Shown piece by piece: positions 26,639-36,311 of a DNA stretch of 64,000 nt. Positions within the stretch are counted from its first letter, which is position 1, and each line of letters starts with the position of its first letter. The notes under the pieces are model-generated. The model had not been told where the DNA came from and ran no database searches. It was given only the letters and a program-made list of their open reading frames with translations. Source of the stretch: Chitinophaga pinensis DSM 2588 (GTDB taxonomy: Bacteria; Bacteroidota; Bacteroidia; Chitinophagales; Chitinophagaceae). The stretch spans positions 6,070,001-6,134,000 of the forward strand of contig NC_013132.1 of NCBI RefSeq assembly GCF_000024005.1. Reading direction: 5' to 3'. Position numbers and translations under genes: made by a program.

Positions 26639-28975
26639 TTACTTTGTGGTGTCAGCACTGAAATTGTCTCTTGTGATGTAGTAGTAGATCTTCCCGTTGG
26701 AGATGAACTGCTGTCCTACCTGTGTGGCAATCTTGATCTGCTCTCCAGAACGGATCAGGAAGCGGATATAATTTTCAAAATCAGCTTTGGGCATCCGGCT
26801 ATCCTTTTTCAAATCACCTACTGTAAAGCGGTCGAAGGACATCTGATGTAATGGGAAGCCTGTCACCGTTTTAAAGTAGGCCGTCAGCGACATAGACCGG
26901 ATGTCATTCTTCGACAGATCGAGGTCTAACAGATGACGTGGGATGCTGATATAGTTAGTCACCAGTTTCTTTCTGAAAGAGGCCTGATCAGGCGCCAGGT
27001 TCTGCCCCGCCATAAAGGCAATGATGTCGTTCATCTGTTTGTACTCTGCTGCATTCAGCACCAGGGTGTATTGCAGTAGTCCGGGATTGGCAGCCACCAC
27101 ATTCGCAGGAACATCACTTGTCATAAAATATTTGAACCCGTTGTGTGGCATTCTGTCGGCAACGTCTTCTCCTACAGGAGGTGGCAACTGTCCCTTTACT
27201 GTTTCAGAAAGATTGGCATTTGCAACGCCACGCAGCCGGAAGGCACTATCCAAAGAATTGATCTGTGTGCGGATATCGTAGTCCGTCTCACGCAGGAATC
27301 TTTTGGTAGCTTCTGTGATATACTTCTTGGAGTTCACTTCCCCTTTTGTCGGGAATACCACACCACCCTGTATCAGACTATTCTCCGGATAATCCAGGAA
27401 ATAGGACACAGAATCCTGCTGACTGATATTGTAGGCATGACGTTCATCCAGTCCTTCGCCATTGATGAGGAATTTCTTTTTTACTTCGGATGCATAGACC
27501 GCCGATTCGGATACCAGTTTCTTTGCGTTCAGCACGAAATTGTTATACCATTCATTGTAATCACTGTACATCTGCATTGTCAGCAGGCGAACGTTCTGCT
27601 TCCCAAGTTGTTCGCTGAGCTGCTGAAAATGTTCTGCAGAATCCCCTACGCTACCGATCAGCATAATGAGATTGGTTTCATTATGATGGGACTTAAACAG
27701 CTCAAGCGCTGCACGTACACCATCATACATGGGTTCAGCAGTCACATTGTTATTACATTGGGCGGTTTTCTCTGCCTGTGTACCCAGAAAGGCCATCAGT
27801 TTACGGTAATCCGGATAGATGCCTCCGGTAGTTTCGATACCTCTTGCCACACAGTTCTGATTATCTCTGTATACCACCGCGCCAAAGCTTAACTCATGCT
27901 GTTTATCATATTCACCGAAAACATTCTCCAGTGACTGGATCGTGTTGGTCAATCCGGGATAGTATTTCTTCATGGCGCTGCTGGCATCGATCACAAACAC
28001 GACGTTCAGCTGATGGATATGTTTCCGCAGATCGAGATAATCATTGTATTGCAAGGCAGAACCATCGATCGTAATCAGTGTATTGTGTGATTTATCATAT
28101 ACATCGACTGTTTTACCTACCTTATATCCTGCAGCTGTATTATTCAGTACCGGTGCGCTTTTCAGGATAAAATCCTCTTCGCGCAGTAAAGGGTCTGCAT
28201 GTTCCTGGTGCAAAATAAGCGAAGCTGAGTCCACCAGTGATTCATTCGCAGGAACAGCAGGTGATATATATAATCTGTCACCCCAGTTGTGCAGGGCATC
28301 CGCCGCGATCCATCCACAGATCACCTTATCTGCACTATCCGCGACCAGCTGCGTTTCATTACCGATCAGGTATTTCCTGCCATCTTCCGAGCGTTTGTAG
28401 ATATAACTGATCTGATGTAATCTGACCTTTGCAACTGCCTTTTTCAGTTCCGGAGAACTATACACAAAAGCAGAATCCGTACGGTCATAATAGGTCTGTG
28501 CAGCTGTCAACGGCATCTTGTCACTGATCACGGTGATGGCTTTCGCCGGAAAGCCGGTCTTCGTATCTGACCAGGACCTGTTCCACATCAGCAGTTTCCA
28601 ACGGGAGATCCATCCATAGCTGACAGCGCTTTTCCTATTATTGATCTTTCTGCCGTTTAGTAAGCCGGTATTATATTTTACCAGTTTCACATAACCGCCT
28701 TTTTCCGCTGTTACATAGAAAGCTTCCATAAAGGTCAGTTTCTTCATGACCAGACTTCCACCGGGTGTCGTGGTGGTGTAGTTATCATCTCTGTCAGAAA
28801 ACACCACCCATGGCGCTGCTGTCTTAGGTTTTTGTGTACTGAGTCTTGTGTCTTCGGCTGGCTTCACAAAAGCGTCTGGCAAAGGCTTTACCTTCTGATG
28901 AAAGGGCAGCGTTATCTGCGCACTTACCCAGACCGCCTGGCTAAGCAGTATAAAAAGAGAAAATATGTGCTTCAT
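26639..28975 (-). CDS. tssR: Type VI secretion protein TssR (subtype iii, VWA-like)
   Basis: A 778-residue exported protein with a signal peptide (MKHIFSLFILLSQAVWVSAQ). SH3-like stretches fill the N-terminal 250 residues. A von Willebrand factor A-like domain follows, with its metal-site strand VVFVIDASSAMKK at 325-337. Size, signal peptide, VWA domain and place next to tssP and tssH match TssR, a Bacteroidota-specific part of the trans-envelope complex. It is probably periplasmic and links inner- and outer-membrane parts. Gaps to tssP and tssH are under 10 bases. Confidence 0.82.
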   Translation of the reverse strand: MKHIFSLFILLSQAVWVSAQITLPFHQKVKPLPDAFVKPAEDTRLSTQKPKTAAPWVVFSDRDDNYTTTTPGGSLVMKKLTFMEAFYVTAEKGGYVKLVKYNTGLLNGRKINNRKSAVSYGWISRWKLLMWNRSWSDTKTGFPAKAITVISDKMPLTAAQTYYDRTDSAFVYSSPELKKAVAKVRLHQISYIYKRSEDGRKYLIGNETQLVADSADKVICGWIAADALHNWGDRLYISPAVPANESLVDSASLILHQEHADPLLREEDFILKSAPVLNNTAAGYKVGKTVDVYDKSHNTLITIDGSALQYNDYLDLRKHIHQLNVVFVIDASSAMKKYYPGLTNTIQSLENVFGEYDKQHELSFGAVVYRDNQNCVARGIETTGGIYPDYRKLMAFLGTQAEKTAQCNNNVTAEPMYDGVRAALELFKSHHNETNLIMLIGSVGDSAEHFQQLSEQLGKQNVRLLTMQMYSDYNEWYNNFVLNAKKLVSESAVYASEVKKKFLINGEGLDERHAYNISQQDSVSYFLDYPENSLIQGGVVFPTKGEVNSKKYITEATKRFLRETDYDIRTQINSLDSAFRLRGVANANLSETVKGQLPPPVGEDVADRMPHNGFKYFMTSDVPANVVAANPGLLQYTLVLNAAEYKQMNDIIAFMAGQNLAPDQASFRKKLVTNYISIPRHLLDLDLSKNDIRSMSLTAYFKTVTGFPLHQMSFDRFTVGDLKKDSRMPKADFENYIRFLIRSGEQIKIATQVGQQFISNGKIYYYITRDNFSADTTK

Positions 28976-28981
28976 GATTAC

Positions 28982-29923
28982 TTATTTATTCGCTGTGCGG
29001 GCGGAGTGTTGTTTAATGTTTAACAATGTGGCGCAGGATGCTTTCGGACTAATGGTTAACTGTGCCTGATCGACAGAAATTTCTCCACCGAATGTGAGTC
29101 CCATACAGTAAGTATAGAAGTCACTGCTTTTTTTGTTGCTATCCTGTTCAATAGCAACTGTGATCTTTTCATTGCCGCACAGATATTTATTGATGAGGTA
29201 GTAGTAATTACTGTTAAAGTCTTCTCCATCAGCAATGGCCTGCAGACGTGCACGAATATCGTCAATGATCTTGCGCTCCCCTTCTCCGGGCACCACCAGT
29301 ACCGTATCTAAACTCGGATCAGTGATATACATGATATGGGTGACAGGATGACTCTTATCACTGATCAGTCTTACCATATAGGTACCCGGTTTCCGGAAGG
29401 TATACAGCGCAGTACGGCCGTTTACATCTACCCTTCCCGTCTCTCCGAAAGACCATTCAAACTGTGTTCCTTTCCCTTCTGCTTCCAGACGTACTTCTTC
29501 ATTGACTACGCCGGAAGTGGGTCCGTTGATGATGAGTGTCGTATCTGTCTGTGCGATCACGGTATCTTTCACTGTTACGGGAAACTGTACCTTCATATCC
29601 CCATCTATGGTGAGACGCACGATATAAGAGCCTGCCTTTCCGTAGTGATAAGTACCACTCTGTGTATTTGAACTGGTACCGTCCCCGAATTCCCAGCGCC
29701 AGTTTTTTGCGCCGCTGGTATTATCCGCATAGACCAGTTCTTCGTTCATATACAGCTCATTTTTCAGGATGCTGGCGTCACTCGTGCGTTTATCTGCAAA
29801 GACGTTCTTAAACAGAAAGATGAATGCTGTCAGCGCCAGGATAACAATAATGACATAGATAAAGATGGATCGTCTCGAGTTACTGTTCACTGACTTTGCA
29901 TCGTCGATGATTGGGTCGAACAT
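28982..29923 (-). CDS. tssP: Type VI secretion protein TssP-like, membrane-anchored with PKD domains
   Basis: A 313-residue protein with one N-terminal membrane helix (about 19-42, SIFIYVIIVILALTAFIFLF). Two PKD-type beta-sandwich domains follow (about 55-118 with WRWEFGDGTSSN, and 128-200 with FEWSFGETG). A C-terminal domain of about 100 residues ends it. It should hang in the periplasm from the inner membrane. I assign TssP from its position between tssO and tssR and from the membrane-plus-PKD design; I am less sure of the exact letter than of its being an envelope subunit of this T6SS. Confidence 0.72.
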   Translation of the reverse strand: MFDPIIDDAKSVNSNSRRSIFIYVIIVILALTAFIFLFKNVFADKRTSDASILKNELYMNEELVYADNTSGAKNWRWEFGDGTSSNTQSGTYHYGKAGSYIVRLTIDGDMKVQFPVTVKDTVIAQTDTTLIINGPTSGVVNEEVRLEAEGKGTQFEWSFGETGRVDVNGRTALYTFRKPGTYMVRLISDKSHPVTHIMYITDPSLDTVLVVPGEGERKIIDDIRARLQAIADGEDFNSNYYYLINKYLCGNEKITVAIEQDSNKKSSDFYTYCMGLTFGGEISVDQAQLTISPKASCATLLNIKQHSARTANK

Positions 29924-29969
29924 GTTGTGTTGTGTTTACTTAAGAAAAAATAATGGTTATTTTGGGGGC

Positions 29970-30464
29970 TTAATGGTTACCCTGTGTCCCGATACTTTCT
30001 TTCAGTTGACGGGTCGATAATTTGCAATCCTCCAGTGTCTTTCTGAGGTTATCGATATCATTGATATTCCCTTTCAGCTCCCGTCTGTTGAAGAAAAAAG
30101 TATTATACAACAGCGACACCTGCAGAAAGGACTTATATCTTGGGTCAAATGCTTGTCTGTCGTAATTGGATCTGATAGAGCCGAGTGAATACCGGATATC
30201 ATTTTCCAGGAATACTGCTTTCACGGCGGGATCGAAGTTAACGATCTGCCGGTACGCCGTGTCAATGGTCGCACGTTGTACTTTTACCAGTTCTTCAAAC
30301 TCCGCATCACGGGAAAGTTTATCTGTGAGGTCCTCTTTTGATATGGTTTTGCTATCTCCGAAATCATGAAACAATCCAAATCCGAGGAGGCTAACGGTGA
30401 ACAAAAATATTCCGCCAAGGAATAAGAATTGTTCCCTTCGTTCTTTTACGCTAAGTTTTATCAT
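29970..30464 (-). CDS. tssO: Type VI secretion transmembrane protein TssO
   Basis: A 164-residue protein with one N-terminal membrane helix (about 13-31, FLFLGGIFLFTVSLLGFGLF) right after a basic KERREQ stretch, then a helical periplasmic region. This is the expected form of TssO in subtype-iii systems, and it is the first gene of the operon. The longer frame upstream to 30506 begins with TTG; I chose the ATG at 30464 (MIKLSVKERREQ) because it places the membrane helix normally. It probably helps assemble the inner-membrane platform with TssN and TssP. Confidence 0.7.
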   Translation of the reverse strand: MIKLSVKERREQFLFLGGIFLFTVSLLGFGLFHDFGDSKTISKEDLTDKLSRDAEFEELVKVQRATIDTAYRQIVNFDPAVKAVFLENDIRYSLGSIRSNYDRQAFDPRYKSFLQVSLLYNTFFFNRRELKGNINDIDNLRKTLEDCKLSTRQLKESIGTQGNH

Positions 30465-30682
30465 CGTTCGTTCTTGTGTATCTGTCACAATTATTTCACG
30501 ACTCAAAATTGAGGATAAATCAATTCATGGGATATCCCCAAATGTGGGAGTATCGGTCACCGGTAGCGGTGTGAATAAGGATTTTAACATATATGATCCT
30601 TATAAAATGACCACAGACAGTCATCATCATAATGATCGTCATTGCTCATAGAGAAATAGCAGTGTAGCTTTAAGAAAAACCG
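30465..30682. promoter_or_regulatory. Divergent control region between the T6SS operon and the L,D-transpeptidase gene
   Basis: The 218 bases must hold the promoter of the 20-kb T6SS operon. An inverted repeat CACCG-GTAG-CGGTG lies at 30558-30571. On the minus strand CACATTTG (one mismatch to TAnnTTTG) lies near 30546. On the plus strand TAGCTTTA at 30665-30672 is a one-mismatch -7 element for the L,D-transpeptidase. No sigma-54 -24/-12 pair was seen. Confidence 0.4.
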
Positions 30683-32122
30683 ATGATGAGAAAAATAGCC
30701 TATCTGATCATCTTAATGATGATGTACGCCAACGCCGGCCGGGCCGCAGAAAAGATGTACTGGTTACCGGCTGATTGCTCGCAAAATCGTCAGCAACTAT
30801 TCAGTTATTTTAAGCAGGCGGCTTTATTAGGGTTGGAACAACGGGACTATGCTTTTGCCCTGGTACAGCAACTGCAATCTGGTTATATGCCGACAGACTC
30901 TCTCATGACAGACAGGGCGCTCACTCAGGCGGCAATTGCATTTTTTACGGATGTAGCCTATGGCCCTGCAATCACACGCATTGGATATGATGGTCTGAAA
31001 TACGTGCCGGATTGCCTTGATATCCCCACTCTTCTTTATAGCGCCCTTGCTAATAACAACTTTAACAAATTGCTGGAAAAAGTAGAACCTTCGGCACCAC
31101 AATACAATGCCTTAAAAAGTATGATTGCATTTTATAATGACAGATTACAGCGGCAGGATTATCACCCTGTAAAAATCACCTCCGAAACAGCCGATAGCAG
31201 CAATCATCCATTGATAGATAAATTATACCAGCTTGGCTTCCTCGATGCGCCTGACTATACTGCGCATGAAGACACCCTTCGCATAAAGATAAGAGCGGCT
31301 GAATATATGTTCGAATTCCTGGAAGATGGAGCATTGAGACAAGGTGTAATCGAGGAGTTAAATGTTTCACTGGAGAAAAGGCTGTCCGAACTCAAACATG
31401 CCATAAACACCTTCCGCTGGTTAAACTGTTTGCGGAAATACCAGTATGTAGTGGTCGTAGATATTCCCGCCGCAGAGCTGTTTGTATATCTTGGCGACAG
31501 TACCATGCTTAATTCCCGGGTAATCGTAGGTAAAGCAAAAACGCCATCCTCTCCCCTGGCGAGCAGGATAGATGAAGTCATCCTGTTTCCTTACTGGACA
31601 GTGCCGCACAACATCGCTGTTAAGGAATTGCTTCCGGGTATTAAAGGCGCTCCTTCCATATACCTTGAAGCGGGCAACTACCAGGTACTGGATAAATCAG
31701 GCAGGATACTGGATCCGCAATCTATTAACTGGAATACGCTGAATAAACATAATTTCCCTTATACGCTGAGACAAATGTTTGGTTGCGATAATTCGCTGGG
31801 TATTATTAAACTGAATTTCTTTAACCCATACAGCACTTATCTCCATGATACCCCTGCAAGAAGTTACTTTATGTTCAACAGCAGGTATTTCAGTCACGGT
31901 TGTATCAGAGTAGAAGACGCCATTCCCTTGGCGAAGCTACTCGTACCAGCTGAAGCTCCGCGTATTGATAGTTTATCCCGGATGAAAACACCGCCTGCGG
32001 GTAGTCCGATAACTATCCCCATGAAACCCGGTATACCTGTCATCATCCTGTATGAAGTGGCCTGGCCTGACGCAAACGGCAAAGTGCGTTTCTTTGAAGA
32101 TGTATATGAAAAGTTTAAATAA
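30683..32122 (+). CDS. L,D-transpeptidase (YkuD domain), exported
   Basis: A 479-residue exported enzyme. The hydrophobic signal peptide covers residues 4-22. The N-terminal 240 residues are helical, like the scaffold domain of large YcbB-type L,D-transpeptidases. The YkuD catalytic domain follows from about 250 (VVVDIPAAELFVYLGD), with the active-site motif SHGCIRV at 404-410 and nucleophile Cys407. It should form 3-3 crosslinks in peptidoglycan or attach proteins to it. It is divergent from the T6SS operon. A role in opening or remodelling the wall for the secretion machine is possible but unproven. Confidence 0.88.
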   Translation: MMRKIAYLIILMMMYANAGRAAEKMYWLPADCSQNRQQLFSYFKQAALLGLEQRDYAFALVQQLQSGYMPTDSLMTDRALTQAAIAFFTDVAYGPAITRIGYDGLKYVPDCLDIPTLLYSALANNNFNKLLEKVEPSAPQYNALKSMIAFYNDRLQRQDYHPVKITSETADSSNHPLIDKLYQLGFLDAPDYTAHEDTLRIKIRAAEYMFEFLEDGALRQGVIEELNVSLEKRLSELKHAINTFRWLNCLRKYQYVVVVDIPAAELFVYLGDSTMLNSRVIVGKAKTPSSPLASRIDEVILFPYWTVPHNIAVKELLPGIKGAPSIYLEAGNYQVLDKSGRILDPQSINWNTLNKHNFPYTLRQMFGCDNSLGIIKLNFFNPYSTYLHDTPARSYFMFNSRYFSHGCIRVEDAIPLAKLLVPAEAPRIDSLSRMKTPPAGSPITIPMKPGIPVIILYEVAWPDANGKVRFFEDVYEKFK

Positions 32123-32276
32123 ATCAGGATTGCATAGATCAGCAATACAAGTCTTCTAAATCCGACTTTTCCATATAAAAACGGTAAAGTCTTCCCGAAT
32201 GACAACAATCATCCTCACACCCGTATCTGGTCATTGCATTACCATTGCAACATAAGGTAAATTCACAGAAAAAAAC

Positions 32277-33317
32277 ATGAAAGCACTGGTATATCATGGC
32301 CCCGGCCAGAAAGCATTCGAAGACAAACCACAACCTGTTATACAGGCGCCTACTGACGCCATCGTCAGAATACTTAAAACGACCATCTGCGGTACCGATC
32401 TGCATATCCTGAAAGGCGATGTACCCGAAGTAACCGATGGTCGCATTCTCGGACATGAAGGAGTCGGTGTAATAGCCGAAACGGGCAGCAACGTATCCAA
32501 CTTTAAAAAAGGTGACCATGTACTCATCTCCTGCATTACCGCCTGCGGCAAATGCGAATATTGCCGTAAAAGCATGTACTCGCATTGTGAAAACGGCGGA
32601 TGGATATTAGGACACCTGATAGACGGTACACAGGCAGAATATGTCAGGATTCCTTTTGCAGATACCAGTCTTCATCATATACCGGCTGGAGCTGATGAAG
32701 AAGCCCTGGTGATGCTGAGTGATATTTTGCCCACAGGGTATGAATGTGGTGTACTGAATGGGAAAGTAGCTCCCGGAAGCACTGTTGCCATCGTCGGCGC
32801 CGGTCCTGTTGGTCTGGCGGCACTACTGACCGCAGACTTTTATTCCCCGTCAAAAATCATCATGATCGACCTGGATGAAAACAGGCTACAGGTAGCCCGT
32901 CAATTCGGCGCCACAGATACGATTAACAGTGAAAAAGAAGCCGTAGTGGAACGACTCATGGCTATCACAGGTAATCGTGGCGTTGATACCGCTATTGAAG
33001 CAGTAGGCATACCCGCCACATTTGAACTATGCGAATCCATTATCGCTCCCGGAGGCTGTATCGCTAATGTCGGAGTACATGGCAAACCTGTCACCCTGCA
33101 TTTACAGGATTTATGGGCAAAGAATATCACGATTACAACCCGGCTGGTAGATACGGTAACTACACCATTGTTGCTGAATACAGTCGTCTCAAAAAAACTG
33201 GATCCGAAACAATTGATTACCCATCGGTTTGAATTGCAGGATATTCTGAAGGCATATGAAACGTTTTCACATGCGGAGCAAGAGAAATCATTGAAGGTGA
33301 TTTTGTCTAATGATTAG
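32277..33317 (+). CDS. Zinc-dependent alcohol dehydrogenase
   Basis: A 346-residue medium-chain dehydrogenase with both zinc sites visible. Catalytic ligands are Cys38 (CGTD) and His60-Glu61 (GHEG). The structural zinc cluster is Cys90, Cys93, Cys96 and Cys104. The NAD(P) Rossmann motif is VGAGPVGLAALL near residue 176. It resembles Bacteroidota class-C medium-chain alcohol/formaldehyde-type dehydrogenases, but the substrate cannot be read. The gene stands alone, with a strong terminator after it. Confidence 0.9.
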   Translation: MKALVYHGPGQKAFEDKPQPVIQAPTDAIVRILKTTICGTDLHILKGDVPEVTDGRILGHEGVGVIAETGSNVSNFKKGDHVLISCITACGKCEYCRKSMYSHCENGGWILGHLIDGTQAEYVRIPFADTSLHHIPAGADEEALVMLSDILPTGYECGVLNGKVAPGSTVAIVGAGPVGLAALLTADFYSPSKIIMIDLDENRLQVARQFGATDTINSEKEAVVERLMAITGNRGVDTAIEAVGIPATFELCESIIAPGGCIANVGVHGKPVTLHLQDLWAKNITITTRLVDTVTTPLLLNTVVSKKLDPKQLITHRFELQDILKAYETFSHAEQEKSLKVILSND

Positions 33318-33347
33318 CAGGATAATTCCAGTTAATAACGATATAAG

Positions 33348-33395
33348 AGCAACAGTTAGCTTATGCCGTCTGGCTGGGATAAGCTAACTGTTGCT
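33348..33395 (+). terminator. Intrinsic terminator after the alcohol dehydrogenase gene
   Basis: A perfect 17-bp stem (AGCAACAGTTAGCTTAT with its complement) encloses a 14-base loop and is followed by TT. It starts 30 bases after the stop at 33317. Confidence 0.75.
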
Positions 33396-33423
33396 TTATC
33401 TGCATGATACCCCCAAAACAAAA

Positions 33424-33445
33424 AAGTCTGCTATAAAGCAGACTT
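33424..33445 (-). terminator. Intrinsic terminator for the FMN-binding protein gene
   Basis: A 9-bp stem AAGTCTGCT/AGCAGACTT with a 4-base loop. On the minus strand it is followed by a T-rich tract (TTTTTTGTTTT). It lies 32 bases past the stop of the leftward gene that ends at 33477. Confidence 0.8.
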
Positions 33446-33476
33446 CGTTGCAACTTTCGGATACATTATACAACTA

Positions 33477-33923
33477 TTACGCAAATTCGCATCTTCCTGT
33501 CATCGTCTCCATACGAATACGATATACGATAGGTCTTATCAGCGGAGCCGCATGCCCTTCTCCTATCGCATCCGGTAGTCGTGCTGTCTCACTCAGCTGC
33601 GTGTGCATCAGCCGACTCACCAGAAACTTCATGGCATAATATTTTTCTTTTTCATCCAATATTTCTTCAAATCTTCCCTGACAGATCACGCTTTTCCAGT
33701 TACGCTGATCGCTGATCTCGTCTACTTCAAAGCCCACCTGCGGGTTCTTCCGCATCATATCTATCTTCAAACCTTCTCCTGAATGCGCGATGATATATTT
33801 CTCATTATAAGCGTAACTCACCGGCACAATATATATCTGATCACCATCACGGCAACCAATTCTACCGGTTACATTACGAAGCAGTAATTCCTCCATTTCC
33901 TGTTGATTGAGTGTACCTAGCAT
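33477..33923 (-). CDS. Pyridoxamine 5'-phosphate oxidase-like FMN-binding protein
   Basis: A 148-residue split-barrel flavin protein. The N-terminal block (MLGTLNQQEMEELLLRNVTGRIGCRDGDQIYIVPVSYAY) is typical of the PNPOx-like/general stress family, and KSVICQGRFEEI is the later strand. I chose the ATG at 33923 over one at 34001: it has AGGAA at Shine-Dalgarno distance and matches family starts. These proteins bind FMN or F420/heme and act in minor redox or antibiotic-resistance roles; the substrate is unknown. Confidence 0.85.
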   Translation of the reverse strand: MLGTLNQQEMEELLLRNVTGRIGCRDGDQIYIVPVSYAYNEKYIIAHSGEGLKIDMMRKNPQVGFEVDEISDQRNWKSVICQGRFEEILDEKEKYYAMKFLVSRLMHTQLSETARLPDAIGEGHAAPLIRPIVYRIRMETMTGRCEFA

Positions 33924-34032
33924 ACGTTCCTGTTTTTTTGCTTTGGCAATTACAATGAGTACAAATAGACGACTATTCTGTCGCCACAACAATGACGACA
34001 ATCAGGAAATGGACCGGGATTGGTCATATGTA

Positions 34033-36120
34033 TCAAAAGGACTGTTTCCTGTTCTTCAGCAACCAGCTGATACTTTGATAGTAGGCGATCGCCTCCCGGG
34101 ATAGGTCAGGCTCTACCTGTACAGGCGCCGCATTGCCGTTATGGAAGTCGGGAATATATTCATGTACTGTCTTTACGGGTGATTGCACCACGAGCTTTCC
34201 ATCCCGCAGGTACCCCAATCCCTGATAAGTGCTGATAAATGCACGTTGTTTGTCTGACGGTGTGTTTAATACATCCTGCCCAAAGAATTTAGAGCGGTAA
34301 TCTAAGTGGAGTAAACCAAGAATAGTCGGCGCGACATCTATCTGGGCCGTCAGGGTATTTACTTCCTGCGGCTGCAGTATCTTAGGCGCATAGATCAACA
34401 TGGGAATATGATAACCTGTAACTGGCAGTTCTACGCTACCCGCACTGCCTGCGCAATGATCTGCTACGATCACGAATACGGTGCTGTCAAACCAGGGTTT
34501 ATGACTCGCTTCCCGGAGGAATTTATTGATGGAATAATCAGTATACTTTACCGCTCCCTGTCTTACCTGCATAGCAGCGGGGATGTCTATCCTTCCGTCA
34601 GGATAAGTATAAGGACGATGGTTACTCACCGTCATAATATGCGTAAAGAAAGGTTTTCCAGCGCTGTTATCCTTATCCAGTACATTCAGTGCCAGCGTAA
34701 ACAGGTCTTCATCTGCTACCCCCCAGATATTCTCATAATGTATCTTATCAGCCGGTATTGAAGAGCGATCAATGACGGTATAGCCATTATTACCAAAGAA
34801 CTCCTTCATATTATCGAAGTAACTATAACCACCATAGAGATACTGCGTAGTATATCCATGTGCGCGCAAAACGCTCCCCATAGAGAAAAGGTGTGCATTA
34901 TCAGGGCGCTTCACGATGCTTTGTCCTGGTGATGGAGGAATAGACAATGACAAGGCTTCCAGACCGCGGACTGTTCTTGTGCCGGAGGAATAAAGCTGGG
35001 TAAACAGCAGACTCTTTTTAGACAGCGAATCCAGGTAAGGGGTAATGTTCTCCGTACTGCCGAATGCCTTCATAAAATCAGCACTCAGACTCTCTACACT
35101 AATCATCACCACATTCAGCTTACGTTCAGGCCCCGGATAAGTAATATCCCTTTCTATGCTATAAAGATCTTTACCAATAAAATGGCTATTGGGCGTAGTC
35201 AGCTGTTGCCGCACCTTACTAAATGCGGTGGTATCGGGAATCGTCTTGTAGAATTTATAAAAGTCCAGCTCGTTTTGTGTAAAGGCCACCGCAAATTCGT
35301 AGATACCATTGCCTGCCAGCGAATTAGCATATTCATTCGTGCTGAAATGCCGCCATTTCCCGTTAACGATATTATAGCTGCTAAAAGCAAATAAGAACAA
35401 ACCGCCAGCAATAAGCGATCGTTTGGCAAAGGACATATGTACCCTGCTGACACTTTCCTTTATCGGATGCCGCATAACCACAACGACCACAATGGCGATC
35501 ACGACAAGTGTACTGACAATCGGCACTAAAGGATATGACTCAGAAATATTTCCTAACACCTCGGTCGTATACACCAGATAATCTACCGCTATAAAATTAT
35601 ACCGGGTAGAAAACTCCCGCCAGAAGAACCACTCACTCACAGCGTTCATCAGTAACAGGAATACCGTCAATGCCGTCACGATATACAAGAAGCCTGTGCG
35701 CCATTGTAAGCGAAAGTGATACGGCATAAAAAAGAGAAACAGGTAAATGGCAAAACGTGCCGTCAGATAATACAACAAGATATGATACAGGTCTTTGTTG
35801 TAATCTTTCGGGACGAGATGCGTGAAGAGCAAGATGCCCATGAACGTGAGGAATCCCGCCGTAACAAAAGGCAATACTTTTAGCCGGTAAATAAACTCAT
35901 TCTGTAACCAGAGATGCAGTACAAAAGGAATGACAATAAGGGAAGCGACCGAAAGGTCATACATTCCGCCAATAAACAAGGCACTCACAAACTGTATGGC
36001 AGATACGCCTGAAGCCGGTGTACTAAGCAGTAAGACGACACGTGTCAGGAAGGAAAGTACAAGCATCAACAGTACAATCAATACAATCAGTGAGAATCTG
36101 TTGCGAAACACATTCTTCAT
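34033..36120 (-). CDS. LtaS-like sulfatase-family membrane phosphotransferase
   Basis: A 695-residue inner-membrane enzyme. About five membrane helices fill the first 230 residues. An alkaline-phosphatase/sulfatase domain faces the periplasm from about 330. The metal-binding start VVMISVESLSADFMKAFG, the nucleophile segment SSGTRTVRGLEAL and the late ADHCAGSAG motif (cf. TDH-type ligands) are visible. In Gram-negative bacteria such LtaS-type proteins transfer phosphoglycerol or phosphoethanolamine to glycans or lipids, not teichoic acid. It is convergent with nothing and divergent from the two-component system at 36312. Confidence 0.85.
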   Translation of the reverse strand: MKNVFRNRFSLIVLIVLLMLVLSFLTRVVLLLSTPASGVSAIQFVSALFIGGMYDLSVASLIVIPFVLHLWLQNEFIYRLKVLPFVTAGFLTFMGILLFTHLVPKDYNKDLYHILLYYLTARFAIYLFLFFMPYHFRLQWRTGFLYIVTALTVFLLLMNAVSEWFFWREFSTRYNFIAVDYLVYTTEVLGNISESYPLVPIVSTLVVIAIVVVVVMRHPIKESVSRVHMSFAKRSLIAGGLFLFAFSSYNIVNGKWRHFSTNEYANSLAGNGIYEFAVAFTQNELDFYKFYKTIPDTTAFSKVRQQLTTPNSHFIGKDLYSIERDITYPGPERKLNVVMISVESLSADFMKAFGSTENITPYLDSLSKKSLLFTQLYSSGTRTVRGLEALSLSIPPSPGQSIVKRPDNAHLFSMGSVLRAHGYTTQYLYGGYSYFDNMKEFFGNNGYTVIDRSSIPADKIHYENIWGVADEDLFTLALNVLDKDNSAGKPFFTHIMTVSNHRPYTYPDGRIDIPAAMQVRQGAVKYTDYSINKFLREASHKPWFDSTVFVIVADHCAGSAGSVELPVTGYHIPMLIYAPKILQPQEVNTLTAQIDVAPTILGLLHLDYRSKFFGQDVLNTPSDKQRAFISTYQGLGYLRDGKLVVQSPVKTVHEYIPDFHNGNAAPVQVEPDLSREAIAYYQSISWLLKNRKQSF

Positions 36121-36311
36121 TATCCAAGCTGTTTTAATCTGCCTGCAAACTTAGCAGCGAATTCTGTCGGAAATTGGTGCTGATCATCCCTAAGACCCGG
36201 ACGCCCTCATATTTTCACAATACATTAACGCCTAGTAAAATATATGTCATGAAAACAGCGCGATAAATCTTACCTTCAGAATGTTTTTAGAATTCCTCTA
36301 TATTTTCACGG

